Source: Muscardinus avellanarius
Taxonomy: Eukaryota; Chordata; Mammalia; Rodentia; Gliridae
Direction: 5' to 3'
DNA length: 64,000 bases
Assembly (NCBI GenBank): GCA_963383645.1
Contig: OY726576.1
Coordinates: 11,589,211 to 11,653,210 of the forward strand
The translations under genes and the position numbers were made by a program. Shown here one piece after another: positions 43,673 to 54,608 of the stretch. Position 1 is the first letter of the stretch. Every line of letters begins with the position of its first letter. The notes under the pieces are model-generated. The model was not told the origin of the DNA. It did no database searches and worked only from the letters and a program-made list of their open reading frames with translations.

Positions 43673-46334
43673 CTAGTACTATAATTCTTCCTTGAGGCTC
43701 TTTGCTGCCTCCCTGTGTGATGTAAGAAGTCAACAGTGACCAAGCTTATATGTCTGAATTCTGGTAGGCTCCCTGGAGGCCAACTCTACTTCTCATCCTA
43801 ATGCCCCAACAGTATTCCCGATGTGGAAGCAAACTCTCAAACTCTCTGAAGATTGGGCCACAAAGTTCCACTCCAAAACTAAGCAAAAGGCATTTTGTTT
43901 CCTACCGTAAGTTTAGGGCTCAAATCACTTCCAACAGCCTGTTTACAGATATGATTCCTTCCCTGATAAGAGCCTAAGCATGTTCTCTGTCCAAGCTGTT
44001 TGGGTTCACATACAGGGCAAGGCCCAAGAGGTGAACATTCACTGGGTCCCTGCAGCCACATCAAAAAAAAAGTGCTTTTCCAGGAGCTGCCATCCTGCAG
44101 TCTCCACCATACAGCTTCCCCCAGCTGCCCAGCACTGCTGAAGAAAAACACACAACTGGAAAAATGGCGGAGGAAACAATTTTCACATTTCCAACCCCAA
44201 TAAGCAACTATCGTCAATCTTCCTTTTTTCTTGGTTTATAAATATATGTTCAGATGCCCTCACCCTAAAAAAAAATAGCAGAGTAAGTTTCTAGTTACAT
44301 TTTAAAACTTTATCTAGATTCTGCAAATTCCACAAGCTACTAGCGCCTGCTGTCCCCCCTTTCCCCACCTCTTGAAATAGCAATCGTCTATCTGCAAAGA
44401 ACTATACTTTGAATCTCTGGAACTTGTCAATATCCAACTGGGTTTGATCTACAAAGTCATTCATATCATTCAACCCAATACCACAATATTTTATCAGGCA
44501 GGACTTATTGAGAAATGACGCTGGGATGGAGGGACTTTAAGTGGTCATTCTTTTCTACTTTATTCTCTTTTCAGTTTTTCAAAGTTTTTCAGCCAGCTTA
44601 CATTCACTTCAAAATCATAATTTTAAAAAAGGAAGTAGTCAAAATATCCATCTTCACTTTGAGACACAGCGAACCCCAGTCCTTTGGCATCTGTTCCTTG
44701 CACTTTCCTACCTTATTTATCTCACTGATGCCAGCAAAGCTGCTCCATGATAAAGTTCAGCCAGGACCCAGATGAACCTACTACCACCTTTGACACATGC
44801 ACATTCGTATGCCCTCTCCTCCACAGAGCCCTGGTTATTCTAGTTCCCTGGCCTTCTGTCCACTCCTTCTCGGTCTCTTTTTTCTGGTTCAGTTACTGGA
44901 TCAATATTTACTGAGCATTACTATGTGCCAAGCACCCTAGGGACTAACAAAATTACAGAGAAAACAATATAGGTTTTGTCTTTTACCAGCCCTAGGATGT
45001 TGGCATTCTCCAAGATTCCATCTGCCTCTCCTGTCAATTAGCATCCTCTCTGGCTCAGCCCTTCACTTGACCTTCATGCTGATGGCGCACAGAGCACCCA
45101 CTTCTCCCCACCATATTTCTTCCCTAAGATACTCCAAAGGCACTTCCAATCCTATGTGTTCAAAACAGCATCCAAGAGTCATCTTCTACTCCTCCACTTT
45201 GTTTCCTATGTAGGTCCTCGCTTCCTATTCCTCCATTCATGCATTCTGGAGTTACCCTTTAATTGATGTCTTTGAAAGTTTCCCCTAAAAGCAGAACCTG
45301 AGACTGAAAAATGACTCAAGAGTTTCCTGGAAGGCAAAACTAGGAAGTAGGAGTGGGAGAGCCAGGAAGATGAGAAGGGAAAAAAGAACCAATAAAAGGA
45401 GTGCAATGAAGTATGTCAGGATGGGCGACTTGTTGCAATTCCAAACAAGATTTTCTGAGAAGTCATATAGAATACCCTTCCACCCTTTTTCCACTGAAGG
45501 GTGAGGGATGAGGCTGAGGGATGAGGCTGAAGCATTTTTACACATTCCCATCTCCTGGTAGTTTATGGTTACCCGGAGTGGGGCATAAGTTGGACATTCC
45601 TTGCACTTCTAGTGTGCATCAAACCATCCATCACAGCTGCAGCCAACATCTTGAGTAAAACAAAGAAATGTCATAGCTGTGAATTTCCATTTGTTCTCAT
45701 ATCTAGTTTCCAACTCCTAATAATCCAGCCTCTTAAATATTGTTTAAATATGTCTTTCTCTCCATCACTTCTTAATTCAGACTCTCATGTCTTATCTGAA
45801 CAATTGCAATGGCCATCTGAACTGAATACCACATCTATCTAACAGAGATATCTATTTACATCAATTTTGAGTTTAGAAATTCAAGCTGGCATATAAATTG
45901 TATCTTCCTATCTAATTATTATGGACACGTAAAACTTCCCACAAAATCATCCCTTTAGCCTTTCCAGGTCTACAGAGTCCTGGAAAAATACCATTCTATT
46001 TCTCCCTTGGCAGTATAGATATAAAAGCCAAGTGAGAAGGGGAGGCAAAAATGGAATAATTATCTAACCCTTTAAGACTTTTTTATTTTTACTCCCCCAG
46101 AGTAAACATTTCTAGAAAACAAAAATGTCAAAAAATAGAAACTGAGCCCTGAGAAATAAGCTCCTGTCTGGAGCAGAGTCTGCTACTACTACTCCAGACA
46201 TTCAAGAGGCACTGGTTCTACTTCAAAACAGAAACACAGTAAAATAATTCATATAATATCCAATGTGGGAAAAGCTATGGTGGAATTAGAACACTCTGGA
46301 GAACTATGAACTATGAAATGTGTACATGGGTAAA
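43673..46334. other. Mostly unassigned, old repeat near 44,890
   Basis: 44,890-44,985 ('ggatcaatatttactgagca', 'ttactatgtgccaagcaccc') resembles an old MIR/L2 tail. The remainder has open frames up to 112 codons with no domain I recognise. Confidence 0.45.
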
Positions 46335-47745
46335 AGAAGCAGAATAGAAGACTCAGAAACAAAATCGAACACTTACAGCCAATTGATTTTCGACAAAGGG
46401 ACCAAAAACATACACTGGAAAAAAGATAGCCTCTTCAACAAATGGTGCTGGCAAAACTGTTTAACCATATGCAGAAAAATAAAAATAAATCCCACTTTCT
46501 CACCTTGCACAAGAGTCAATTCAAGATGGATCAAAGACTTGGAAATCAGACCAGAGACCTTGTAGCTTCTTGAAGAGGGCATAGGTCCAACACTGCAACA
46601 CAAAGGCACAGGTAACTTTCTCAACAAGACTGCAAACACACAAGAAATTAAAAGGAGGATCAGTACATGTGATTGCATTAAACCGAAGAGCTTCTGTACA
46701 GCAAAGGAAACTATCAAGTACCTCAGAAGAGAGCTAGTAGAATGGGAGAAATATTTGCCAACTATTCCTTCAATAGAGGACTAATATCCAGAATATACAG
46801 AGAACTCAAGAAACTCACAACTAAGAAAACAAATAACCCAATCAAAAAATTAGCAAGTGAACTAAAATGACACTTCATAAAAGAAAAAATTCAAATGGCC
46901 AATAAATGTATGAAAAAATGCTCAATGTTATTAGCAATCAGAGAGATGCAAATCAATACTACCCTTAGACTTCACCTAACTCCAACTAGAATGGCAATCA
47001 CTCAAAACACAACAACAAATGCTGGTGAGGATATAGAGAAGATGGAACTCTAATACTTTTGGTAGGATTGCAAATTAGTATAACCACTTTGGAAAATAGT
47101 ATGGAGGATCCTCAGAAGAATGATAATGAACTTACCATATGATCCAACAATACCCCTTCTGACTATCTACCCAAAAGAATTGAAACCAAATTACCAAATA
47201 ACGTGTGTGTATTTATGTTCATAGCCACACAATTCACAATTACCAGACTATGGAGCCAGCCAAGATGTCCACCAACAGATGAATGGATTACAAAACTATG
47301 GGATATATGCACAATGTAATTTTACTCAGCCATAAAGAAGAACAAAATTATGTCATTTACAGGGAAATAGATGGAACTGGAGAACATTACGCTAAGTGAG
47401 ATTAGTCAGTCATAAAAAGTAAGAAATTGATGCTCTACATATTATGTGGAACCTAGGGAGAAAATGGGTAGTAGGAGGAACTCTAAACAAATAAAAAGAA
47501 ACCACAGATGAGCAAATATAAGAAGGCCTAACTGCGGAAGATGGGAGGGGGGAAGAGGGAAATTCCCTAATGTACATGATGTACATTCACAAACATAAAT
47601 CAGTAAACCAAACCTGAGGAGGGAAGGGGAGGAGATGGGAAGGGAATTGGGGAAGGGCTAAATGTGTGTGTGTATACCTCTACTATCCTGTACCCCATTA
47701 AGATATATGACTACAGTGTACTAATAAAAAAAATTAAAAATGTAA
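46335..47745 (+). pseudogene. L1 ORF2 C-terminal third with 3' UTR
   Basis: 5'-truncated L1. 'aattgattttcgacaaaggg', 'caacaaatggtgctggcaaa', 'tggatcaaagacttggaaat', 'ttccacc..ccatcaacagat', 'gaacattacgctaagtgaga' and the 3' UTR with 'acatgatgtacattcacaaa' and 'ctacagtgtactaataaaaa'. Frameshifts are present; the surviving open frames are short. Confidence 0.92.
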
Positions 47746-48129
47746 ATAGAAAAATAAATACAAATAATCTATCTCAAAATTTAAAAAGTAAGTTTAAAAA
47801 ATAAAAGCTAGTCTCAGAAACTATTTTCTATGCTTGAGCAAACCTGTTTAAAATGAGGTAGGTGCCTGCCTGCCAATGAGGTCTCAATTAGAAATGGGCA
47901 AAAAAACTAACCAAGTTAATTAGGTCTTTCATTTTCATCCCTTTTCATTTTAGTCTCAGCTAAGAACTCAGTCTTCATCTATTTTTCTATATTGTTCAAA
48001 TTTGCAGAAAACCCAAATCATCATGAAAGCTTTGCTTTGTGACAGCCTGTGTCATGGTGGTAAGATTCTGACCACTCCTGATACTATATATAATCCTAAT
48101 ATATATTTCATTTTATTTCTTGCTCTCAC

Positions 48130-48325
48130 ATTTTTTTAAAATTTATTTTTTAATTGGTGCATTGTAATCATATATCACATTGGAGTACAAGACTTGAGAG
48201 GATATACAAGCACACATCATCCAATTAGCCCTCATCCAGCCCCCATCCCATTCCCTCCCCCTCCCTCGATCCCATGCTTGTTTGGTGATTAACTTTGACA
48301 CATTTGTTTATGTACCTCCTGCGTT
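48130..48325 (-). mobile_element. L1 3' UTR tail, minus strand
   Basis: 'attggtgcattgtaatcata', 'ggagtacaagacttgagagg' and 'gattaactttgacacatttg' match the reversed L1 3' end. L1 similarity stops near 48,325, where the next block begins. Confidence 0.8.
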
Positions 48326-49600
48326 TTAAAGAGGCTCCATCCTACCCTATTCCATACCCTCTGATTGGTCACCTTAGTTGCTTATAGCTTGACCTCTTCC
48401 TGTTGCCCCTTTCCTCCTAGTTTTTGCTGATTAGGGGAAGCATCTGATTTTTATTTTCTGCGATATTTCTCTGTGCATGCCGTGTTGCAAGTACAGATCC
48501 TACTCTTGACGGCCCCAGTTGTGGCCTGGCTACCCGCTGGACTGATCCAGACCTCGCTGACTCAAGAAGCGGCCTTGCCTCATGGGAGGCCCCAATTCTG
48601 GTCTTGCTGGCCCCGATGCCAGCCTAACCCCTCAGCTGGCTCTGATCCCAGCTTCAGAGGCCCCAGTAGCAGCCTTGCCTCACGGCAGGCTCCGATGCCG
48701 GCCATTGGCCCCGGCACCGGCCTAACCCCTCAGCAGGCTCCGATTCCGGCCTCAGAGGCTCCAGCATTGGCCTTGCCTCACGGCAGGCCCCAATCCCAGC
48801 TTTGCTGTGTCCGTCGCAGTCCTCACCCCTCGGCAGGCTCCAATCCGAGCACCATCTTGCCCAACCAATTGTTCCACGTTCTCGAGGGTGCGTGGTCGTA
48901 GCATTCTGCCTCTAGGGTTATTATTTCAAAGGTTCCAGGTGTAATGCATCAGATCTCTGCCTCCCCTGAGTACTGGCCACTGCCATTGCCACTGCCTCCA
49001 CCATTTCAAATCTTTCCCAAGCTCTTTTTCCACTCTGAATGTTGTCCAGTGTTCCTAAGCATGTGTGACGGTAGCATTCGACATTTGGTGTAATTTCTCA
49101 AAAAAAAATAAGGTTGGTAGGATCTGATTTCTGCTTCTCCTGAATACAAGTCTCCACCGCCATCGCGGAGACCACTTTCAATACTGCCTTTCTCATTGGT
49201 CTCCGCTAAACTCTCTTCTTACAGGTGATGTCCAAGATTCTTAACAATATAGAGAAACATCAGTCCTCCTTCACAGGGAATTTTTCCATAAGTTCCAGTG
49301 CATTTGGATAAGTTTTGTCTGCATCTCCAGTATCCTGGCATCCACAACAGCCTTCTTAACCCCTCTCCGATATTTTCCTTTTTTCTTTTTCTTTTCTTTT
49401 TTTTTCTTAATAAGAGAAGACAGTATGTGTGGTTTTAGGAGGTAGTGGGATCAGGCACTCAATAGCACTGTGACCCGGCCCGGTTTCCCCCTGGGTCCAG
49501 CGTGCTCCGTACTACTCCGCGTGGGGCCCAGAGTCCCACCACCTGGGCCCCGGCTGGCGTGCCCCAATTTTTCTGGAATCAGAGTCTTCATTTATGCCAA
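48326..49600 (-). mobile_element. GC-rich composite of unknown origin
   Basis: It lies beside a minus-strand L1 3' end and is much more GC-rich than its surroundings. It has three tandem 98-100 base units (48,573-48,870), a middle part with two similar 'gtgtaat..cagatctctgcctcccctgag' / 'gatctgatttctgcttctcc' blocks, a poly-pyrimidine stretch (49,378-49,410) and a GC-rich right end (49,470-49,565). It could be a 5' UTR of another L1 lineage, an LTR-derived block, or a composite mobilised by L1. No family is recognised. Confidence 0.45.
48573..48870 (-). repeat. Tandem array of three 98-100 base units
   Basis: Units start at 48,573, 48,673 and 48,771 with 'ccttgcctca'. Each contains 'aggc(c/t)ccga', 'cctaacccctc' and 'ggctc(c/t)ga'. 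A partial unit may precede at about 48,510. The array makes the 142-codon plus-strand frame at 48,473-48,901, whose repeated ALPHGRP motif reflects the DNA repeat and not a gene. Confidence 0.85.
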
Positions 49601-50400
49601 GATCAACCAAAAATAATGGTTTGATGAAGTATAACTTGATCCATCCCCCTTCGCTGGCATAAAATACATAGTTGGCTATTAAGATTTAAAAAGAATAACC
49701 TGAAAAAGAATATCATTTTCATTCTTCAAAAAAAATTAATAGCTTAGTCTTCTCCCCATATACATGTCTACAACTCATGGCAATGTGGTCATGTGAGAGT
49801 CTAACTTTCTCTTTCACAGTTTCTCACACTGTCATGCAGTCACCAAGAAAGAATAAGATATCTAAAAGTGTAACACTAAAAAAAAGAAAGAGCTTACAAA
49901 AGAAGAAATAAACCTTCAAAGTAGTCAATCAGTCCCTGAACAGTACTCAAAAAAAAATTAAGAATGATTTGGATACCTGGACACAAAAATATATTTTGGA
50001 TGTTTTAGGGAAACTCTCCCAAACTTAAAATGCATATTCCTCCAGGGTCATTCAAAAAATCCACTAAGTAAGGGAATGTAACATCTGATTACATTGCTGT
50101 GTAGGTCAAGCCTTATATGACTGACCTGCCACCACCACCAACCCCCTTGTCCTTGTGACCTGATTTCTGGCTATTCTCTTGCCTCCCCCCTCCCCCTTTT
50201 TTTTTATCATATTCTAGCCACAATGGTCTCATTGTTTCATACATATTGCAAGTATCCTGCCCTGCAGAGTCTGAACTTGCTCTTTCCTCTGCCCAAAAAT
50301 TTATCCCAGGGTCCTGCACAACCCTTTTCCGAACATATTCAGGTGTTTACCGAGTTGTAGTCTTCTCGGTGGGGCTTCTTCCAGCTACTCCACTCAAAAT
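49601..50400. other. No recognised feature
   Basis: AT-rich sequence with no gene. A short C/T-rich run lies at 50,181-50,208. Confidence 0.5.
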
Positions 50401-50401
50401 T

Positions 50402-50545
50402 GCAGCCAGACACAGTGGTGCACGCCTATAATCCCAGCTACTTGGGAGAATGAGATACTTTAGTGGTAGAATGCTTGCCGCCTAGCAGATGTGAGGTCCT
50501 AGGTTGAGTCCCCAGTACCACAAAGAATAAAAAATAAAAAAATAT
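50402..50545 (+). mobile_element. Short SINE: B1 head fused to full ID
   Basis: The B1-like head 'cagccagacacagtggtgca' and 'cctataatcccagctacttg' joins abruptly to a nearly complete tRNA-type unit ('tagtggtagaatgcttgccg', 'cctagcagatgtgaggtcct', 'gttgagtccccagtaccaca'). The middle of the B1 half is deleted, and the right part keeps the tRNA-like middle that other copies lack. Confidence 0.8.
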
Positions 50546-51303
50546 TTAAATTAATTAAAATTGAAACTTTTCCCTTTCACTAATGCTACTGCCCTCACTT
50601 TCTCTCAGAAATACTGTCCCCAAGAACATTTCCCAGTTAGCCTGAGTGCAATGCTCCATTTCAAAAGAAACCAGCTTAAGGTATCTTCACTCCCACCTCT
50701 AAGCACTTCTCTAAAAATCCACCCCATGAAGTACAAATGGGGATTGCCTGTTTACTAAAGATCCCACCTGGAAAACTGACAACTGACTTTATATGAGTCA
50801 ATACACAGCTTTTCACTGCAAACAAAAGATCTCTTTTCCCACCCCTATTTCCTCTTCTCTCCTCTTTAGGCTGCGCACGGGATTCTCATAAGGCCTTGTG
50901 GAAACACCTGTCCCACAGAGTGGCACCTTTGATCAGTTTATCTATACCTTCCTCTCATTAGTATGTTACACTTTGCAAAATTGATAAAGGATTCTGGAAA
51001 GCATAAGTTCATGTTAAACACCTTAGTGGTCAGAAAATAAATTGCTATGTGACTATCTCTGTCACTTCCAAGTTTGTTCACAGAGTGAGGCCCTAGTCAG
51101 TTTTATTGAATTAATCTGTAGTATTCTTCTGCCTTTGTCTCTCAGCAGGAGGCCTCATCTAATTATCAAAGGGCTCAGGCCCCAAGAACTGACTGAGGAT
51201 ATGGGAAACTGCATAAAAATTTAGTCTTGGCCTTTGTCAGAATATCTATATCTAAACATCCACAGGCAGCTCGCAAATTGCTAGAGAAGGCCAGAAGAGC
51301 CTT
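50546..51303. other. No recognised feature
   Basis: Mixed unique sequence. Open frames of about 60 codons only. Confidence 0.5.
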
Positions 51304-51305
51304 GG

Positions 51306-51572
51306 AGCTAGGCATGGTACTTGGGAGGCTGAGAGAGAGGATCACTGGTTCAAGGCCAACAGTGCATGGTAAATTAGCAAGGCTCTGTTTTGAAATAAAA
51401 AAATATAGGGCAGAGGATGGCCTGTAGTTCAGAGCACCCCTGGGTTCAATCCACAATACCTAAAAAAAAAAAAATATATATATATATATATATTTATATA
51501 TTTATATATATAAATATATATATATTTAATATATATATTTATATATATAAATATATATATATCATATATATA

Positions 51573-51612
<40 letters not shown>

Positions 51613-51613
51613 C
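51306..51613 (+). mobile_element. SINE with (TA)n and (GA)n tail
   Basis: A diverged dimeric SINE ('tacttgggaggctgagagag', 'gcccctgggttcaatc'-type ID end) is followed by A-run, about 100 bases of (TA)n with TTTA interruptions (51,474-51,573), then (GA)n (51,576-51,611). Confidence 0.85.
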
Positions 51614-51697
51614 TTTTAAACACTAGGCAGCATCCCTTTCTAAGTCTCTCTTACTCCACTCTATACCAAGATGCCTAAAATCAACATTTAACATTCA

Positions 51698-51830
51698 CTG
51701 AGACTCTCAGCAACTTAATGGGACCCTGTTTCCAACTAAAAAATAAAACAGGTCTGGGGGTATAGCTCAAAAGTCGAATGTTCCTGGGTTCAATCCGCAG
51801 TACCACACAAATAATAATGATAGCAGTAAT
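51698..51830 (+). mobile_element. Partial SINE
   Basis: The end of a B1 half ('ctcagcaacttaatgggacc'), linker and ID half ('gggggtatagctcaaaagtc', 'gttcaatccgcagtaccaca'). Confidence 0.85.
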
Positions 51831-51927
51831 AATAAGAGTAGGCCTTCGGAGGGTAAATATTTAAAATGCAATTACTCTGAGATAAAATCATATTCTCTAC
51901 AGTCATCAGATAAAATCTTTGGTACAC

Positions 51928-52012
51928 AGGGCTGGGAGTGTAGCCCAGTGGTATCATATGTGTTTAGCATGCTCAAGGTCCTAAGTTCAATCCCTAGTCA
52001 CCCCGAAAAAAT
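51928..52012 (+). mobile_element. Monomeric ID-like SINE
   Basis: 'gggctgggagtgtagcccag' followed by 'gtttagcatgctcaaggtcc' and 'aagttcaatccctagtcacc'. It keeps the tRNA-like central part, as at 9917. Confidence 0.8.
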
Positions 52013-52716
52013 AATGATCTTTAATACACATCAATTAAAAGGTAAATAAGGGAAAATTTTGGCCTTGAGAAGGTATGAGGTTATAAATAAAAACCTAAAG
52101 ACTACTTAAGGTACTGAGGAGACTAAAGAGGATAAATATTTTGTTTACATTGTGGTGATAGATACACGACTGTATGCATTTGTTGAAATTCATATATCCT
52201 AAAAAGGTGATTTTTACTATATTTGAGTTATATCTGAACCTGAATTTTTTTAAATAGAGGTAGAAAGGATTAATAAGTACAAAAGAACCCTCACCATTAT
52301 GACTCAACAAGAAAATGTGGTTTAAAGGATACTGAGCTCCTTTTACAAACACCAGGAATGACTAATATTAAAAGACTGGCAATGCCACATGCTAGCAAAG
52401 ATGTTGAGAAACTGAAACTCGTGCATCAGTGGTGAAGATGTAAACTGCTTTAGTCACTTTAGAAAACTGACAGTGTCTCCTGAACGTGGTAATAGACCTA
52501 TCCTATCACCCAGCACTTTGACTCTCAAGAAAAACAAGCACTTACGTCCATCCATCCAAAAGACATGAACAGGAATGTTCATAGTAGCTATATTCATAGT
52601 AGCCACAACAGAACAATAACAAAACGCCAAAGCCCATCAGCAAGAGCATGGGTTGACCGCGGCATATTTTTATACAAGGAAATTGTACTGAGCAATGGAG
52701 GAAAAAACTACTAAAG

Positions 52717-53267
52717 TGTCGGGGCCCACTCGGCAGGACCGAGGTGGCACCCAGGCTTGTTGCCAGCGTGGACTCAAGATGGCGCCTGGGCTTGCAGCCA
52801 AGTCACGAGGCTCACGAGGCTGGCGGTGCCCTGAGCCTGCGCAGTGAGCCCTATCAGGCGCCTTACGGATAATTAGCGACGCAACGCCTCGTGCTACCAC
52901 CTGCCCGCCCAGGAGAAGGTTAAAAAGCGCGCATGCCCTAGCGGGGAAAAGGAGAAAGAGGAGAAGGAGAAGGAGCTAAGAGGGTTGGTGGACAGGAAGA
53001 GCAGTTCCTTGGCGGACTGCTCCGGGCTCCGAGCTGGGACGGACATGTTCACAAAGCCACCACTGTGACCGGTGTGTGCTGCAGCAGAGACGTAGAGTGC
53101 CACGGAAGAGGGTTGGTGGAGTGATGAGGGAGAGGATAGAAGACTGATGTTGTTTTTACCTGAGAGGGCGTTGAGAGAGCATTAAAGAGGAATGGTAACT
53201 GTATAAGAACCTGGGGTAATAAAACTGCTTGAGGAAGATCGTGTAAGAGTCGTCACTGCGCACGACA
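52717..53267 (+). repeat. ERV copy 2, 5' LTR
   Basis: TGTCGGGGCC..GCACGACA termini. TTAAAAAG TATA-like motif near 52,920, AATAAA at 53,218-53,223. The direct repeat 'agagggttggtgga' at 52,979-52,992 and 53,107-53,120 brackets the 128 bases absent from copy 1. Confidence 0.95.
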
Positions 53268-53269
53268 AG

Positions 53270-53287
53270 TGGTGGCCCGTACGGGGA
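53270..53287 (+). promoter_or_regulatory. Primer-binding site, tRNA-Ile(AAT)
   Basis: TGGTGGCCCGTACGGGGA, two bases downstream of the LTR. Complementary over 18 bases to the tRNA-Ile(AAT) 3' end with CCA. Confidence 0.9.
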
Positions 53288-53339
53288 ACTTCGCTTTGAT
53301 CAGAACCTCGGCAGTCCAGGGCAGTCGGCTGGTAAGTAC

Positions 53340-53640
53340 TCCTTGACTCCGAAAAGGGAGGAGGAGGCTCCGTTTACGGAGGGTTATTTTCCCCGATCAA
53401 AGGGGGCTCCATTAAGGAGGATATTTTTTAGTGTAAGCAAGTTATTTCCCCGATCAAAGGGGGCTCCATTAAGGAGGATATTTTCCCCGATCAAAGGGGG
53501 CTCCATTAAGGAGGTAAATAAGGCTCGCGGATAAGCGAGGCTCGCGGAAAAGCGAGGGACAGCGCTGTATTTTCCCCGATCAAAGGGGGCTCCATTAAGG
53601 AGGATATTTTTTAGTGTAAGCAAGTTAGAGAATCGGGCTG
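53340..53640 (+). promoter_or_regulatory. Leader hairpin array, candidate packaging signal
   Basis: A 30-base unit folding as two small hairpins (CCCC-GATCAAA-GGGG then CTCC-ATTAA-GGAG) occurs at 53,391-53,420, 53,448-53,477, 53,485-53,514 and 53,574-53,603. Two hairpins with CTCGC/GCGAG stems lie at 53,524-53,539 and 53,541-53,556 with GGATAA and GGAAAA loops. CTCC-GAAAAG-GGAG and CTCCG-TTTA-CGGAG precede the array. No reading frame is preserved across it, so selection on RNA structure is more plausible than on protein. Confidence 0.75.
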
Positions 53641-53791
53641 GTCCTGATTCGACTCCCTCTCCTAATCCGCCACCATAGATGGAAGACACCTGAGGTTAGT
53701 TGGAAAAGGCGCCTAATGTGTAAAGGATAGGTCAGAAGATTAGTTCCTAACGTAAGAGTTGTAAACTGCTGCTCGGTACCGTAGAGATGAG

Positions 53792-54445
53792 TTGTTTTCT
53801 TTAAGATCTTTGGGGAATTATTTCTACTTTCCCTCTTCCTTTACCTTGGTTAATGATAGTTTAGGTTGTTTTATTGATACCTGTTTTCTGACTTTCTGCT
53901 ATGCTTCTATGCACCCTTGGAGACTTTGGAATTTCTGCTCTTATTGCTGTAATTGTGGCCTCTGTGGCCGTGGCAGTTATTGCAGCCACTATGAATGCTC
54001 TATCCTCACATGTGGCTGCTGGCATGGCTCAGCAAGCTCAATTATCTGGACTATATGTATAACGTATGTGCAGTATCAGAATTTCTCCCATGCAGGCAAT
54101 TTGTTTTGTCAATTAAGCAAGACGCTTCTAGGAACTTGGAGCCGTGAATTTGAACACATCATGATTGAGCTACGAGCGTCCATCGCTGCAATTAATCCTA
54201 CCCGCGTGGAAGTCGCCGCAGTACAACAATGAATGGACTTAATACACGGAACATTGGGTTTTTTAAAAGACTGGGGTGGCATGGCATTCTGGGCATTCTT
54301 GCTGGTGGTAGCATGATGTTTCATGGTTGGATATATCAGGCGAACTCGACAACGCACACTGCAACAACAGCGCATATTGGTGCAAGCTCTGGCAGCCCTT
54401 GAAGCTGGCTTATCTCCCCATGTACGGCTCAGTATGCTGGATCGG
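53792..54445 (+). pseudogene. Env transmembrane-like remnant, copy 2
   Basis: From an ATG near 53,900 one frame reads a hydrophobic segment (begins FGISALIAV, Ala/Val-rich for about 20 residues), resembling the fusion-peptide region of a retroviral transmembrane subunit. It stops at a TAA near 54,060. A second frame gives an ectodomain-like helix ending at 54,232. Further on, a tryptophan-rich segment and a second hydrophobic stretch (54,270-54,320) resemble the membrane anchor, then a Gln/Arg-rich tail. Stops and frame changes separate these pieces, so no complete Env can be made. The 146-codon frame at 53,792-54,232 is partly out of frame with the env-like parts. Confidence 0.55.
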
Positions 54446-54447
54446 TA

Positions 54448-54572
54448 GTCAGTGACGGGTAAGATCGTCCCCGGGACCTTTCAACCTAAGACAGGGAAAC
54501 AATCATGCTATTGTTCTCCCAATGACGGGTAAGAATGGTCCTTGAGGGTCGGCAACCTAAGACAGGCACGAT
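54448..54572 (+). promoter_or_regulatory. CTE-like RNA export element, copy 2
   Basis: TGACGGGTAAGA at 54,453-54,464 and 54,523-54,534; AACCTAAGACAGG at 54,483-54,495 and 54,554-54,566. The order A-B-A-B around a central hairpin (GGG-A-AACAAT against ATTGTT-C-TCCC) allows a long stem with two mirror-image internal loops. In simian type D retroviruses this is the constitutive transport element that binds NXF1 and exports unspliced RNA without a Rev-like protein. Confidence 0.9.
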
Positions 54573-54590
54573 CCCGAGCCTTATTTTAAT

Positions 54591-54608
54591 AAAACAAAAA
54601 GGGAGATA
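54591..54608 (+). promoter_or_regulatory. Polypurine tract of ERV copy 2
   Basis: 'aaaacaaaaagggagata' ends directly at the 3' LTR. Confidence 0.85.

Noticed and set aside
48473..48901. 142-codon ORF with repeated motif
   Set aside because: The repetition mirrors the 98-100 base DNA tandem array, which is not a multiple of three. There is no domain, and the frame is open because of GC-rich composition.
52894..53103. 69-codon ORF repeated at 54,786-54,995
   Set aside because: Antisense frame inside both LTRs of ERV copy 2.
53391..53603. CRISPR-like array (four 30-base repeats)
   Set aside because: Unequal spacing, hairpin-rich units and location in an ERV leader of a mammalian genome.
53792..54232. 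Intact Env protein
   Set aside because: The env-like hydrophobic segment is in a different frame from this ORF and ends at an early stop; only remnants exist.
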